From the NCBI GenBank assembly GCA_963682175.1, contig OY821786.1:31923501-31987500 (forward strand): 64,000 nt of DNA, written 5' to 3'. Origin of the DNA: Triglochin maritima (taxonomy: Eukaryota; Streptophyta; Magnoliopsida; Alismatales; Juncaginaceae). The notes below the pieces were generated by a model. It was not told the DNA's origin. It searched no databases and saw only the letters and a program-made list of their open reading frames with translations. How positions within the stretch are numbered: the first letter of the stretch is position 1; each line of letters begins with the position of its first letter. A program made the translations under genes and the position numbers. This document shows positions 11,641 to 23,220 of the stretch, in pieces.

Positions 11641-12343
11641 GACGCCCCCCTCTCCCCATCCGCCGAGATCTCGCGTTTTTAAGGTTAGGGTTTCGATTTT
11701 TTTCGTTTTCCAGCGTTTTCTTGCCTTTTTATGTATTAAGATGATATACATTGTTGTTTTATGTATGATTGTAGTGTTTTTGTTGGTTTAGGAACTCGTT
11801 TTGGTGCAAACTCGAATTCGATTTTGGGTTTTTAGGCAAAACGTTTTATTTCTTGTTTGTTAGTTGATTATTGAATTTAGTTTTGTTGATTATAGATCTA
11901 TGGTAGTCATCTTAAAAATAGTTGAATTTAAGTATGATTATTGTGATTAAAATTAGATTTTTTGTTGTTATTTAGTTTTGAATGCATGTTAATTTGAATG
12001 AATGTAAAATTAAAAGTGATTTATTTGAGTTTAAATGTATGTGAGTTTGAATGTATGTGAGAATTGACATTTGTAATATTGTTAGTTTGTTCTACCGTGC
12101 AGGTTTAAATTTACCAATTTGAAAAATATAGGGGAGGTTCTGTCAAAATTTTAAAAAAAATCTCTGATATGATTCGTAACGTTATTTATTTTAGTTGATT
12201 TTATTAGAGAGATTGTTCGACGTTTACAGCCGTTTGCTACTACACTCGATTGAGGTAATTTCTAAAACATTAGAGTATTCTCAACTTTTTAAGTAGTTAG
12301 TAATGAAGAACAACCATCTCACTTTTTAACGTGTTATGTACAG

Positions 12344-13082
12344 ATGGAGTTTGGTGGTTCCAGTACTGGTTCAGTTAGAGGTAGCTACGCTTCACAGGGT
12401 CCGGTAGACATATCAGTGTTGGTTTTGCAGGCCAAACACAAGTCTGACTTGTTCAAAATTTTGTAAGCATTTTACGTTTTCAAGTTAAATATTTGCACGC
12501 GAGTTTCAATATTCTGACATTTCTCTAAATTTATGCAGAATGATGTTGATGGAGTAAAATGCGTTGAGCATGGATCGAAGCTCAACGAATGACAGATCAC
12601 TGATAAGAAGATGTTGTTTCTGCTAGATATGGCAGGGTTTGACACAGTCACTCGGTTGGGCCGAGTTCAGTTGGATCATACCTTGCTGGGGGCGATGGTC
12701 GAGCGTTGGAGACCGTAGACTCATTCATTTCACCTGCGACATGGTGAGATCACGTGCACCTTGCGTGACATCTCGATGATTACCGGCTTGCGCGTAGATG
12801 GTTTGCCGGTGTGTGAGTCTCAGGAGTACGTTTGGTCAGAGGTTTGCGTGGATTTATTGGGTCAAGTCCCCGATGACTTGGGTCGTAAGGGTTCCGTAAC
12901 TCTGGGTTGATTGTAAGCTCAGTTTCAGCAGTTGCCTTTTGATGCTGACGAGGAGACAGTTACACGACACACCAGAGCCTTCATTCTGTTCCAGCTGGGA
13001 TGTAGTATTTTGGCAAATAAGAGTGGCACGATGGTTCACTTGAAGTACCTATCCGGAGATTTGACAGTCGCATGACAGTGGC
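12344..13082 (+). pseudogene. Plant mobile domain (PMD, MAIN-like) pseudogene
   Basis: The first segment at 12344 reads MEFGGSSTGS ... GPVDISVLVLQAKHKSDLF, the typical N-terminal start of PMD proteins, followed by a GTAAGC donor near 12463 and an AG acceptor near 12538. The second part contains MLFLLDMAGFDTVTRLG, TLLGAMVERWRP, THSFHLRHGEITCTLRD, ISMITGLRVDGLPV and FILFQLGCSILANKSG, all PMD landmarks. In-frame stops (for example after MVERWRP near 12717 and near 12908) make it a pseudogene. PMD proteins include Arabidopsis MAIN and MAIL1 and many TE-encoded relatives; the role in the element is not established. Confidence 0.8.
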
Positions 13083-13088
13083 AAACAT

Positions 13089-13364
13089 GTGAGTGTCAAC
13101 ACTTCACATTTGGTGTCCCCGTATTATGAGGTTCAAATGTACAGGGAGGCATGCAAACCGATATTTATCCCAATTCCTGATGTGAGGTATTGGCCAGATC
13201 GAGGCAACATCACAATGAAGCCTCCCCAAACCAAAAGACCTCCCGATCGGCCTAAATCAACGCAAATCCGAAACGAGATGGACGAACACTCTGTAAGAAG
13301 GGTAAGGTGTGGGAGATACGGCGGTATAGGGCATAACCGAAAGCGATGCAAGGAACCTATATAG
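13089..13364 (+). pseudogene. MURA-type transposase C-terminal fragment
   Basis: 91-codon stretch whose order matches the end of MURA/MULE transposases: a Y-x-x-x-Y-x-x-A segment (PYYEVQMYREACKPIFIPIP), a PP...RPPDRPK basic linker, then a zinc-knuckle-like end (CGRYGGIGHNRKRC). It lies right behind the PMD pseudogene on the same strand. No DDE domain is present in the element, so this is a deletion relic that ties MULE-A to the MuDR/MURA group. Confidence 0.75.
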
Positions 13365-13574
13365 CAAAATAGTTTGAATATTTTGTATGTAACTATTTAG
13401 TGAGACGAATGAATGTAAGAGCTGATTAATTGTAAGACTTGAATTAATGTAATGTATTTTGTTATGACTTGAATGAATGTATGACTTAAATCTTTTTTAA
13501 GAGTTGATTAATTGTAAGACTTGAATTAATGTAATGTATTTTTTAGGACCGCAAATTTGCCTACTTCTGCCTAT

Positions 13575-13932
13575 TAAACTCCGACTTATGCCTATTAAAC
13601 TCGGCATTATAGATGCCGAGTTCTATTGTAAACCTAACCGTCCAACCATTTCATACACGATCTGAGTATCAGGAGAACATGTCCAAATAGAACTCGGCAT
13701 CCTCAATGCCGAGTTCTATTTGAATCATTATTCTCCTTACAACTCACGTCGAGTGGAATATGAAGTGTTGGGCAATATTCTCCCAGAGAAAACTCGGCAC
13801 TGGTGATGCCGAGTTCTCTATGCACAAAAAACAAAACGCACGTGGTGGCAGCGAGTATAGTTTGAGAAATACTTCTAGTAGAGGTTTATGTTGGCAAATT
13901 TAAAAAACAAATCTATTTTGATTTTTTTTTCC
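13575..13932 (-). repeat. MULE-A right TIR with hairpin units
   Basis: Inverted partner of the left TIR, with fewer hairpins (near 13600, 13690 and 13795). The outer 130 bp match the left end well in reverse complement; the inner parts have diverged or been rearranged. Confidence 0.85.
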
Positions 13933-14229
13933 TTTGTTCTTCTAGTTTCTCGAGAGCAAAAACAAGGTGATCCACTGTGGGTGCTTTAAAAAAATTACTT
14001 CTAATTTTCAGATTTTTTAGTAGGTATTGCATTTGAGAGGATGATGAATTCAAAATGTAGATTTAATAATTTCATTGAAGTTTGGGTCTGCCACCTATCT
14101 ATCCTCAAGTTTAATTTTTTTGTGTTTTCATATCGGAACTACTATTTGTCGTCGGAAAACTACTTAAATCGCCCTAAAATGACATTTTTGCCCTTAACAA
14201 ATCAATTAATACCCATTTCGTCCCGTGTC

Positions 14230-14240
14230 TTTAAATAAGG
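14230..14240 (+). promoter_or_regulatory. TATA box of MULE-B transposase gene
   Basis: TTTAAATAAGG, about 50 bp upstream of the ATG at 14287. The MULE-E copy has CTATAAATAAGG at the equivalent place, so this is a diverged version. Confidence 0.6.
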
Positions 14241-14286
14241 TGTGTGACTCAGTTTTACTCACATTCCTAGTACCAACACCACGAAA

Positions 14287-15664
14287 ATGTCTGGCGAAGC
14301 ACTGAATCCGGCGAGGTAACGGGGGCGGAATTTTTTTTCGCGACTCGGACGTCTGGCTAAGCCATCTCCACCCAGCTGGAGGCGTCTGGAGATGCCGCCT
14401 CCACGTAGGTGGAGGCGGTTTAGCCAGACGCCTCCACCAATGTGCAGGCGTCTTCGATGGACTCCTCCACAAAGGTGGAGGCGGCTTAGATAGACGCCCG
14501 GTTTTTTTTTTGTTTTTTTGTAATTTTCTGTTAAATTCAATTTTTTCAGGTTCCGTTGCAAGATTTCGGTGGTAATAGAGTCGATTACAGTGAGCCTTTT
14601 GACAGTAAAGAAATATTTACAACAATCGAGGAAACTTGTAAATGGGCGAAACAAGTTGCACTAGGAGCCGAATTTTTTTTGGTTATATCATCATACAAAC
14701 GAAAAGCAGATAACCGGATGGATTGTTACCTCAGATGTGATCGCAGACGTGAGATGAGTTCTCGTGATACGAGTATTGCACTGCGAAAGAATACGAAAAG
14801 AAAAGGTTGTGGTTGTCGGTTTTTGGTAAAAGTGGTGGAGCGACGAGATCGTGATGGATGTGTCATTGTTTCTAGTAGCATCTATGGGCAGCACAACCAC
14901 CTACTTGTAGTTTATTCAGAGGGTCACTGACAGGTCAGCGGACTTAGTGCTGGGGCAAAGCAAATTGTTCGTGATATGACAGAGGCACAAGCAAGACCCC
15001 GTAACATTTTGTTGGCGGTAAAGAAGAAATTCCCGGACGATAATCTAAATCAAAGACACATTTATAACTTCAGAGAGTACATGAGGAGGACGAAATCTGA
15101 ATACAAGAATCCCGCGCAGTAGTTTCTCAGGGAGGCAGTGCAGCATATGTATTTGCATTGGATTGTGGCAGATGAAGAAACTAATGTCTTGACTCACGTA
15201 TTTTTGGCACATCCGACTTCAGTTCAGTTGTTGCGTACAAACCCATTCGTAATCTATATGGATTCGACGTATAAGACGAACAAGTACAAGATGCCTTTGT
15301 TTGAGATGGTTGGGGTTACTCCAACAAACATAAATTTCCTCGTCGGATATGCGATTTTGCAGGATGAGACTGAGTCTAGTTACCGGTGGGTGTTGGAGAG
15401 GTTGCGAGATCTGTTATTGGATATTGTTAGCCCAACAACAATTATTACAGACCAGGAGATCAGTCTGATGCGACCAGTGGCAGAGGTTTTTCCTGAGTCT
15501 GGTCATTTACTAGACACCTGGCATATCAACAAAGACGTGTGCAACTACGCATACCACGTATTCGACAAGGAGAAGCAGCTTGCAGAGAGTTTTAGGCGTG
15601 GAAGGTGGAGGAGAGTCATGCTTTCTGATTCACAGACGGATTATGATAGAGCAGTCCGTAATTC
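14287..15664 (+). pseudogene. MULE transposase (FAR1-like plus MULE domain), decayed
   Basis: Exon 1 is 14287-14315, one base shorter than the 30-nt exon 1 of the related copies, which shifts the frame. The intron runs to the acceptor TTTTTTCAG near 14549, and exon 2 opens VPLQDFGGNRVDYSE. It holds a FAR1/WRKY-GCM1-like zinc region (RKNTKRKGCGCRFLVKVVER ... QHNH, about 14785-14900) and the MULE DDE region with Asp in YMDSTYKTNKYK (near 15258) and Asp in IITDQEISLM (near 15451). Stops at about 14928 and 15121 replace codons that are Arg and Gln in MULE-E. The gene stops matching MULE-E at DYDRAV (about 15654), losing the catalytic Glu and SWIM part, and jumps to the OTU fragment. Confidence 0.82.
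14341..14500. repeat. Hairpin minisatellite in MULE-B transposase intron
   Basis: GC-rich units pairing GGCGTCT with AGACGCC and GGAGGCGG with CCGCCTCC, inside the first intron. It corresponds to the longer, more regular array in MULE-E (58543-58797). Confidence 0.75.
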
Positions 15665-16188
15665 CTGATGGTAACTGTGGATTTCGATGTGTTGCCGATG
15701 TCTTTCATGGTGGTCAAGAGAACTGGTCGTACGCCCGTCGTGCGATTTCTAATGAGATAGGTGCACATCCTATATATGAGAGTGTCTATTTCGGCAATGT
15801 GAGAGAGGCTCGTCAACTAATTGATTGGGGCGGGGGAGTTTGCGGCGAGTATCATTATATGGGGGTTTGGTCCGACTTGTTTCCTATTGCTAATTTTTAC
15901 AAGTGTGCGGTCATGTATTTCGCAATGGGAACGGATGATTCTTTGTTCCCGTGTCTTACTGTTCTACCTTAGGGGTGTCCGTCTGCCATGGCGAGGTCTG
16001 TCAGAGAGTTGGTCATTGCTCATTTAGGGAGTTACAGACATTTTATTCGTTTGGAATTAGTTGATGATTTCATAGTACCTACTATAGCGACCTTATGGTA
16101 TCAAATGCGAGATGAGAGTGTTGTTGGATGAGAGGATCAGTACCAAAGTAGGATGGAGTATTGGAACCGGTTACGTGGTACATTTTGA
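15655..16188 (+). pseudogene. OTU-type cysteine protease-like fragment
   Basis: Directly behind the truncated transposase and in another frame. It begins PDGNCGFRCVADVFHGG, matching the OTU catalytic Asp-Gly-Asn-Cys start, and continues SYARRAISNEI and YESVYFGNVREARQLI, with a GVWSDLFPIANFYKCAV segment around the middle. Stops occur near 15970 and 16129; the segment ends at WNRLRGTF. Many plant MULE transposases carry a C-terminal OTU-like domain; its job in transposition is unknown. A possible catalytic His can be sought near the YFAMGTDDSLFP stretch but is not obvious. The piece probably joined the transposase region by internal deletion. Confidence 0.72.
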
Positions 16189-16372
16189 TTGTAATTTGTA
16201 ATGTTTTTGTAATGTATAATATATCGTGTATTTCTACTTATATCGTGTTTTTCTTTTACCGTATTTTAAATTTAAATATTATTTGATATCTAAAGAAATA
16301 AGTTGAAGATATTCGTGAAAAATAAATATTAAAAAATACGATAGTCAAATAAATATGTAGAAGATATGTTCG

Positions 16373-18474
16373 TCAGAAATAAATAATAAGAGTACACAAA
16401 TAAGCATCTGAATCATGGTCCGAAATGCCCAACTGGCTGTTCCAATCCTCGATCAGGCGATCCCAATCTGTACATACAAGTCTCGTGTCCTCAGTCGGCA
16501 TGATGTCTCTCTGTCGCAAGAACGGCTGCGTACACCGTATCGCCCTACTCATCCACTGTATGTAAAATAAAAATTAGCGTACAATAACAAAATATACTTT
16601 ACAATTAAAAATAAAATTAGATAAACTTACCGCATCGGCATATGTCCTATCCAGTGGTCTCTCCGGTCTCGGAATGATATCGCGTACGAGTAGTGGATGT
16701 GAGCACCTACCGAACCACTGCAAATAATCTGGAGCACAAGTGGAGGGGTCGCGGCTACGACTCAGATCGGTCAGGTGTAGTCGTCCTACTCTCTGCAATG
16801 TCATCCAAACCGATTCCGCAGACGAAATGTTGTGCCTAACGTCGTACATCGTCGCAGTCGCAGACCGTACTGCATGCTCGGGCGTCGGGATGTCAACCGG
16901 GATCACCTGAATGTGACCTAACTGACGTAACACGCGATCAGGTAAATAAGGCTCTGTGATATCCCTATAACGAATAACGCCCATAAATGTAGTCCTGGGC
17001 ATAGCTACAGCATGCTCGGGACCATACGGTAACCACTCCACCTAAACGTTTATACATTAATAATAATAAAATTAAAATTAAATTTAAATCAACGTGAATG
17101 ATATATACATTATATACATGCGATGCAGTCATCTGATCTAGCCGTCTACGAATAGAAAAAAGTCGACTCTCGCTCTTATCCTCCGCCCGGACAGCCCACA
17201 TACGCGAACGAGGATGGCCACACTCAACAATCTTCCGCTCACGATGTGGGCGGAAAGCAGGAAAATACTCATATATCCATGCCTGCAGCAGTGTAAGACA
17301 ACCCGTAATCTGACCACAATCAACACGACTAGATATGCCCAGCTGGCGATACAGATATGCCAACGTCGCCGACCCCCATGAGTAATGACCAATGGTATCT
17401 GGGTCCCTCGCCTCCAATAAGTCGCGTGGTCTCACTCTGGAACCGCTCTTGTCGACAAAAAATACGCAACCTAGCAGTAAGAAGCGATAAGCAGTCATCT
17501 ATGTATCCTCAGTCCGTGGTGGTCGCCCCCGTCTGCAACACTCGTCCACAACATCGATACTAACACCACCGCCACTCCAAAATGAGCTATCCTGCCCAAG
17601 ACCCTTCAGGCTGACACCCAGGAACTCAGATACATATAACTTCAGCTCAGATGTCGACGCCTACGCACTGACCATGGGACCCTCAACAAGAATATGCAGA
17701 ATCTGAAAGACGTTATGCAACATGATCGTCATCTCTCCGAACGGCAAGTGGAAAGTGTTGGTGTCAGGCTGCCACCGCTCCACGAATGCCGAAATCAACG
17801 GCATGTCGATGCAGGAAAACATGTTGTACGGCAAGTGACCCAATCCACTGTCAACCACGGTCGCCGTCATATCCTCAGTCGTCACTGAACGCCACGCCTG
17901 CAATGTCGTACAGGCTCTGTGCCGATTATGGCACTTCAAAACCTTCCGCTCCTCGCCATCCCATACGCGTCTCGCGACGTGGCCTCCGAAACTTGGAATG
18001 GCGCTGACATCTACAGGACCACCGGGTATAATATCCGTGACGATCCAAGACTTGTCATCATCCCTCTTCTTCTTCTTCTTCTTCTTCTTCTTCTTCTGAG
18101 CTCGGACGTCTGCAGTGCACGAACTCGAATAACCGGTCACAAACCGGTCATCTCGATCCTTCCTAATGACCCACTCAGCTGAAGGACCACCGTGTCGCCC
18201 CTGTCCTCGACCGGACTGATGTACTGCCTCCTCATATGGCCCCAAGTCGTATCGGCCCCCATCGTCACTCTCGTCGTGACTCCTCACCTCATCTGAATCA
18301 TCCTCGTCGTCGAAAAAATCTTCAGGTGTTTGACGACGACGTAACAACTCTCTCTCTCCTAACTGAAGCAAAAATATCACGTGTATGTGGATGACGAGGA
18401 CCTGACTCGACTGCTATACTACGTACCACGCGTAAGGGAATTGATTTCCCTTTTCCTCCACGGTAACCCGATGA
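16373..18474 (-). pseudogene. PMD (MAIN-like) gene of MULE-B, decayed
   Basis: Same exon plan as the intact PMD gene of MULE-E. Exon 2 begins at the acceptor near 18475 (SSGYRGGKG-type start) and runs to a GTATAT donor near 17117. Exon 3 is 16631-17041, 411 nt, exactly the MULE-E length. Exon 4 starts at 16555 and reads through the MULE-E stop position to a TGA at 16373-16375. Landmarks: CHNRHRACTTLQAW, MPLISAFVERWQPDTNTFHLPFGE written here in two overlapping parts, MPLISAFVERWQ and TNTFHLPFGEM. Two Gln codons are now TAG (near 17664 and 17500), consistent with C-to-T decay. A (CTT)n run at 18065-18097 expands a lysine tract. Exon 1 was not found. Confidence 0.82.
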
Positions 18475-18780
18475 CTATTAATTTAATTTTAAAAATAAAA
18501 ATTTATTAATGGATTTACTAGAATAATTAAACTAATTATTAACTTAATAATTGATTTATTTAGCTATTATCACAATTAATCAATAATCTTTTACTAAAAC
18601 CGTACACAACTAATTACTAACATAATAATCAAATTATTTAGCGATTTATTTATTAATTATCACAATTTATAATCAATAAATGATTTACTAAACTAATTTA
18701 ACTCATTATTAACATAATATTGAATTTATTTTAATTTTATCACAATTTAAAATCAATTTTTAAAAATTAAAAAAAAACCG

Positions 18781-18935
18781 GGGCTTCTGCGGGAGACGTC
18801 TACCCTACGTGGGAGGCGTCTGCCGGAGACGCTTACCCTACGTAGGAGACGTCTCCCGCAGACGTCGTGTCTTGGGGTCGGGAGTCCGCGGGAGCCGCCC
18901 GACCCAACGATCGGGCGGCCGCGGGAATCCATACC
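18781..18935. repeat. Hairpin minisatellite in MULE-B PMD intron
   Basis: GC-rich palindromic units (GGGAGACGTCT, AGACGTCTCCC and similar) in the first intron of the minus-strand PMD gene, counterpart of 63605-63833 in MULE-E. With 14341-14500 it places hairpin arrays near both ends of the element. Confidence 0.7.
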
Positions 18936-18940
18936 TTCCT

Positions 18941-19723
18941 CGTTGTGTACGAGGGAATAATATGTGGTTTGATATTTTCTTAGTTTTATTTATTTTCTAA
19001 CACTTCTCATCGCTAGGGATGTATTTTACATAGACTTTTTGATAATCATTCTTTAATAATTGATAAAAAAATCAAGAATTAAATGTACTTTACAAATATC
19101 ATCTAAAGCACAGAAGCTATTATCAAGATTAAGGTTAGGCAGTGGCCTGATTTTGAGATTAGATTACATTTTAAAAAATCTGATTACTAATGTGATTCCA
19201 AACATATATTTAAGTGATACAAAAGTTTTTTTCTCTCGAAACCACTGGAGCAACGTCCAGTTGATAATCAGACTGTCGACAATCTCTTGACCAATTACAC
19301 ATTTCTCGTCTTTTGGGTGTAATGCAGTTGGTGAGGGAGTGAAATCATACTCTCAAGTCTTGATATTGAACCACCCGTGAGCGCAAAAAAATACACATCA
19401 AGTATTTAGTATGGATCGTTATACACAGACGCTTATGTGGATTTGTACAGCTCAGGTATTTTCTTTGAGTCAGCGTTCAGTCAGCGAAATTTCTCTTCGC
19501 GCGTTTTGGTCTTTTTAAAAAACACCGGTTCTTTAAGTTGAATGATTCTTTTCCCAATACACAGATAAGACAGTGTGCAGACTCTTTATTCGTGCAGAAC
19601 CCACACTTATCATAATAAAATATTTGTTTTTAAGTTTTACGTTGGATCAACTTAATTTGTCTAGCTTACTTTATGTGTGTGTGCGGTTTACATTATGTGT
19701 CTGTTTCGTTTACGTTATGCGTC
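18941..19723. other. Intergenic, no gene seen
   Basis: AT-rich sequence between the truncated MULE-B and the minisatellite. Short open frames here have no recognisable content. Confidence 0.5.
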
Positions 19724-20344
19724 TGTCCAGAATAAGTGTATTTTGTTGTCCGGAATAAGTATATTTGTTGTATGGTTTAAGTGTATTTTCTGTCCGGAAT
19801 AAGTCTATTTTCTTGTCCGGAATAAGTGTATTTGTTGTCCGAAATAAGTGTATTTGCTGTCCGGAATAAGTCTATTTTCCTGTCCGGAATAAGTGTATTT
19901 GATGTCCGGAATAAATGTATTTGTTGTCCGATTTAAGAAAAAAGTGTCCAGAAACGGAACAAAAAGTTTGTCTGGAATAAGTGTATTTGCAGTCCGGAAT
20001 AAGTGTAGTTGTCCAGAATAAGAAGAAAGTGTGTCCATAAACGGAACAGAAAGTTTGTCAGAATAAGTGTATTTGCTGTCCGGAATAAGTGTAGTTGTTG
20101 TCCGGAATAAGTGTATTTGTTGTCCAGAATAAGTGTAGTTGCTGTCCAGAATAAGAAGAAAGTGTGTCCAAAAACGGAACAGAAAGTTTGTCCGGAATAA
20201 GTGTATTTGCTAGCCGGAATAAGTGTAGTTCCTGTGCGGAATAAGAAGAAAGTGTGTCCAGAAACGGAACAGAAAATTTGTCCGGAATAAGTGTATTTGC
20301 TGTCCGGAATAAGTGTATTTGTTATCTTGAATAAGTGTAGTTAC
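19724..20344 (+). repeat. 21-bp minisatellite, left part
   Basis: Tandem array of about 21 bp, unit close to TGTCCGGAATAAGTGTATTTG, with a recurring longer variant that includes GTGTGTCCAGAAACGGAAC followed by AGAAAGTTTGTCCGG. Copies vary at single bases. The array resumes at 22479 on the other side of an inserted LTR. Confidence 0.9.
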
Positions 20345-22473
20345 TGAAGGGAATGTGTTCTAAAAGTTTTACTTTTAAATGCCAATTATTATGAATTGAA
20401 TGATAAATCATTTTGTTCCTTGTTTATGTTATTCGTCATTTAGAAGTATTAAGGAAGAGACTTTTGGTCCTTAACCGTAGAGCTCTAAAATATATTGGTT
20501 TACATAAAACAAAAGATATTCGCAATCATGGTAATAGACATAGAACATTTATTACCGAGTTAAGATTGTCGTGTTGGTCATAGATCATTGTAGCTCTACA
20601 AGTGAGTGACAACACGGGTACACAAAAGAGGAAAATATTACTTTTGTATACTGAATAGACCAATAAGTAAAACATTATAGAATTGTGTTTTCTGTGTCAT
20701 TAATGTTTTACTGTGTCTTTGGTCCTTTGATATGATACTTATATCCGATCACTTAAGAATTGCTTAATTAGACTAGTGTCTTGAGCTATCGAAGAGTGTA
20801 GTGTAAAGGCATTGGTTGGTTAAGTATGGCTTTTGTTGGAGAAGATAATTAGTCAATTGATTATCATTGCCCCTCTTAATTGAGTGATGATATTAGTGGG
20901 CCCCTTGATAAAGCAAAGTTATAATGTGCACAATGTGATTTGAGTTAAGTCACATATTTATAACTAGCTTAAAGAGATCAAAAAATGAATACTAATACAA
21001 AGATGACACAATACTACTTTGTGTGTATTCTTAATATCATGAGGCAAGGGACGGACACATGTGGTGCACTCCATCACTGAATGGATCGGGTTTTGGTTCG
21101 AGTGGAATTAAGACATCTAACTAATTGGGAGTTATAATGTGTAGCTAGATACCGCTTATAGCTTGTGATATTAAGCTCTTAATATCACTGTCAACTTAGT
21201 CTAGATCCTCCCATAGGTCACACCGCAAAAACCGGGAAACAATAAGCTTGATTTTTGGTTCATATGATGTGTCGGGTTTCTTATAGGAAATATGACACAT
21301 GTGGTGAACAAGTAAAATCAATTATGTTGTATATAAAATAATTAGAATCATGATAAATTCATATGAAATGCATATATTATGGGATGCAATAATTTATTCT
21401 TGCATAGGATAATATATTGCATAAGTTGTGAATTTGCTAAAAACCCCAAAAGTTCAAATTTTGTTGGAAATAAATCCAAAATTTGAAAAGGCAAAATCGG
21501 GTAAACATTGGGTAATCCGTTATGGTTTGGTCGACCGAAGGATCAGTGAATCGGTCAACCGAACGTGGAACGGATAGTCATAGTTGATTGACCGAACTTG
21601 ACCAAAGAGCCTGTAACTCTGCTACGGTGTACCGAACCAGGAACGGTCGACCGAAACATGTCCAATTCCGATATTTTCGGTTAACCGAATGGCACTCGGT
21701 TTTAGACGCGAATTCGTCCGATCGGTTAAGGAGAATTTTTCTCCTTAAGAATCGGTCATTCGTCTAATACTCGGTTAAACGATCGAGACATATTCGGTTA
21801 ACCGAGTGGGACTCGGTAGACCGAACCTCGATCGATTTTCTGCCTTTGATAATTAAGAGATTAATTTGATCAATTGTTGGATTGGCTCCAAACTTGGTCA
21901 AACGTTTTGTGGATGCATGTAATACATTATGGAATTAGTTTGTGAGAGAAAATGTCAAGAAAAAATGGCTTAAGAATAGCCATGATTGAGAGTAAGATTG
22001 GAGCCTATAAAAAGGTCATTATTCTCCTTAATTAAGTTAGATGTTTTCTAATTATTTTCTCTCCTAATTCACCACAAAAGCCACGAAAATTCTCTTAGTT
22101 TCTAAGTCTTTGGAAGGAGAAATCTCAGAGATTAAGAAAGAGGTTTGTAGCTAGATTCTAAGCTAGTTTGGAGATTGATTGGTTATCTCCTTTCTCTCCA
22201 ACCTTGTTTAGGGTTTCGGTGAACACTCGGAGGCATCCGGCGCAACGAGAAGCGACGATCGTCTTCCTCAACGTCTCTGGAACATCAAAAAGTTTTAGAG
22301 AACTTCTAGGTATGAATTTCGGAGTCCCTTGTGTTTGTTTTAATAAGTTTTGAAACTAGTTGTTAAAACAAACCGATGCATGCATGAAATAAATCGAAGA
22401 AAATTGTAATTGATCCTTATTATGCATAAAAATTCGAAATATATATATGCACAATTAAACACGAAATCCTATA
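20345..22473 (+). repeat. LTR (probably solo) inserted in minisatellite
   Basis: 2129-bp block that splits the 21-bp array. It starts TGAAGGGAATGTG and ends AATCCTATA, flanked by GTTAC on both sides (20340-20344 and 22474-22478), a fit to a 5-bp LTR TSD. A TATA box (CCTATAAAAAGG, about 22004-22015) in its last quarter supports a + strand LTR. It contains a cluster of GGTCGACCG / GGTTAACCG palindromes (21529-21830). Caution: the flank identity extends to nine bases (TAGTTACTG), and the array itself repeats similar words, so the boundaries could shift by a few bases. Confidence 0.6.
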
Positions 22474-22478
22474 GTTAC

Positions 22479-22975
22479 TGTCCGGAATAAGTGTATTTAC
22501 TGTCCGGAATAAGTGTAGTTGTCCAGAATAAGAAGAAAGTGTGTCAAAAAATGGAACAGAAAGTTTGTCCAGAATAAGTGTATTTGATGTCCGGAATAAG
22601 TGTATTTGCTGTCCGGAATAAGTGTAATTGTTGTCCGGTTTAGGAAGAAAGTGTGTCTAGAAACGGAACAGAAAGTTTGTCTTGTTTATGTAGAAAGTTT
22701 GTCCTGTTTATGTAGAAAGTTTGTCCTGTTTATGTAGAATGTTTGTCCAGTTTATGTTGAAGTTTGTGCAGAAATGGAACAAAAAGTTTGTCATGTTTAT
22801 GTACAAAGTTTGTCATGTTTATGTAGAATGATTGTCTAGTTCATGTTGGAAGTTTGTCCAAAAACGGAACAGAAAGTATGTCCTGTTTATGTAGAAAGTT
22901 TGTCTTGTTTATGTAGAAAGTTTGTCCTATTTATGTAGAAAATTTGTCATGTTTATGTAGATACAATGAGATACA
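22479..22975 (+). repeat. 21-bp minisatellite, right part, and TTTATGTAG-type variant
   Basis: Continuation of the array at 19724-20344 up to about 22640. It then passes into a related repeat of about 22 bp, AAAGTTTGTCCTGTTTATGTAG, repeated to about 22965. Confidence 0.85.
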
Positions 22976-23220
22976 ATGAGAGCACAATGAGATATTGATG
23001 GTACATATTATTGATGATAACTATTACACAATAAGATATAATGAGAGCACAAAGACAAACAAACAATACAAACACAAACACACACAAATTACAAAAATAA
23101 TATATCTTCTCCCAGTAAATCACACACAAACAAACAATACAAACACAAACACACACAAATTACAAAAATAACATATATTTTCCCAGTAAATCGGAAAGAA
23201 GATGTAAGACTTAATTATGA

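Larger units (their letters stand above)
11166..13932 (+). mobile_element. MULE-A: Mutator-like element with PMD gene
   Basis: A 2767-bp element flanked by a perfect 10-bp direct repeat, TTTGTTCTTC (11156-11165 and 13933-13942); MULEs typically duplicate 9-11 bp. The ends are inverted repeats beginning GAAAAAATTTCAAAATAG on the left and GGAAAAAAAAATCAAAATAG on the right. They share AGAAGTATTTTTCAAACTA and TTGTGCATAGAGAACTCGG further in. Inside are a PMD pseudogene and the C-terminal end of a MURA-type transposase, both on +. The catalytic part of the transposase is absent, so this is a non-autonomous derivative. Confidence 0.85.
14135..18940. mobile_element. MULE-B: MULE with convergent transposase-OTU and PMD genes
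   Basis: The left end GGAACTACTATTTGTCGTCG followed by GAAAACTACTTAAATCG matches the ends of the copies at 36763, 50092 and (diverged) 58326. A transposase/OTU pseudogene lies on + and a PMD pseudogene on -, tail to tail, the same plan as MULE-E at 58326. Hairpin minisatellites sit near both ends, inside the first introns. The right TIR, the PMD first exon and a matching TSD were not found, so the right end is probably lost; 18940 is where similarity to the family stops. Confidence 0.75.

Noticed and set aside
13089..13364. Host zinc-knuckle gene
   Set aside because: Order of segments matches the MURA C-terminus and it lies between matched TIRs and TSDs.
22953..23156. Cysteine/valine-rich minus-strand frame (CVCVCIVCLCV)
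   Set aside because: Translation of (CA)n-like repeat; not a metal-binding protein.
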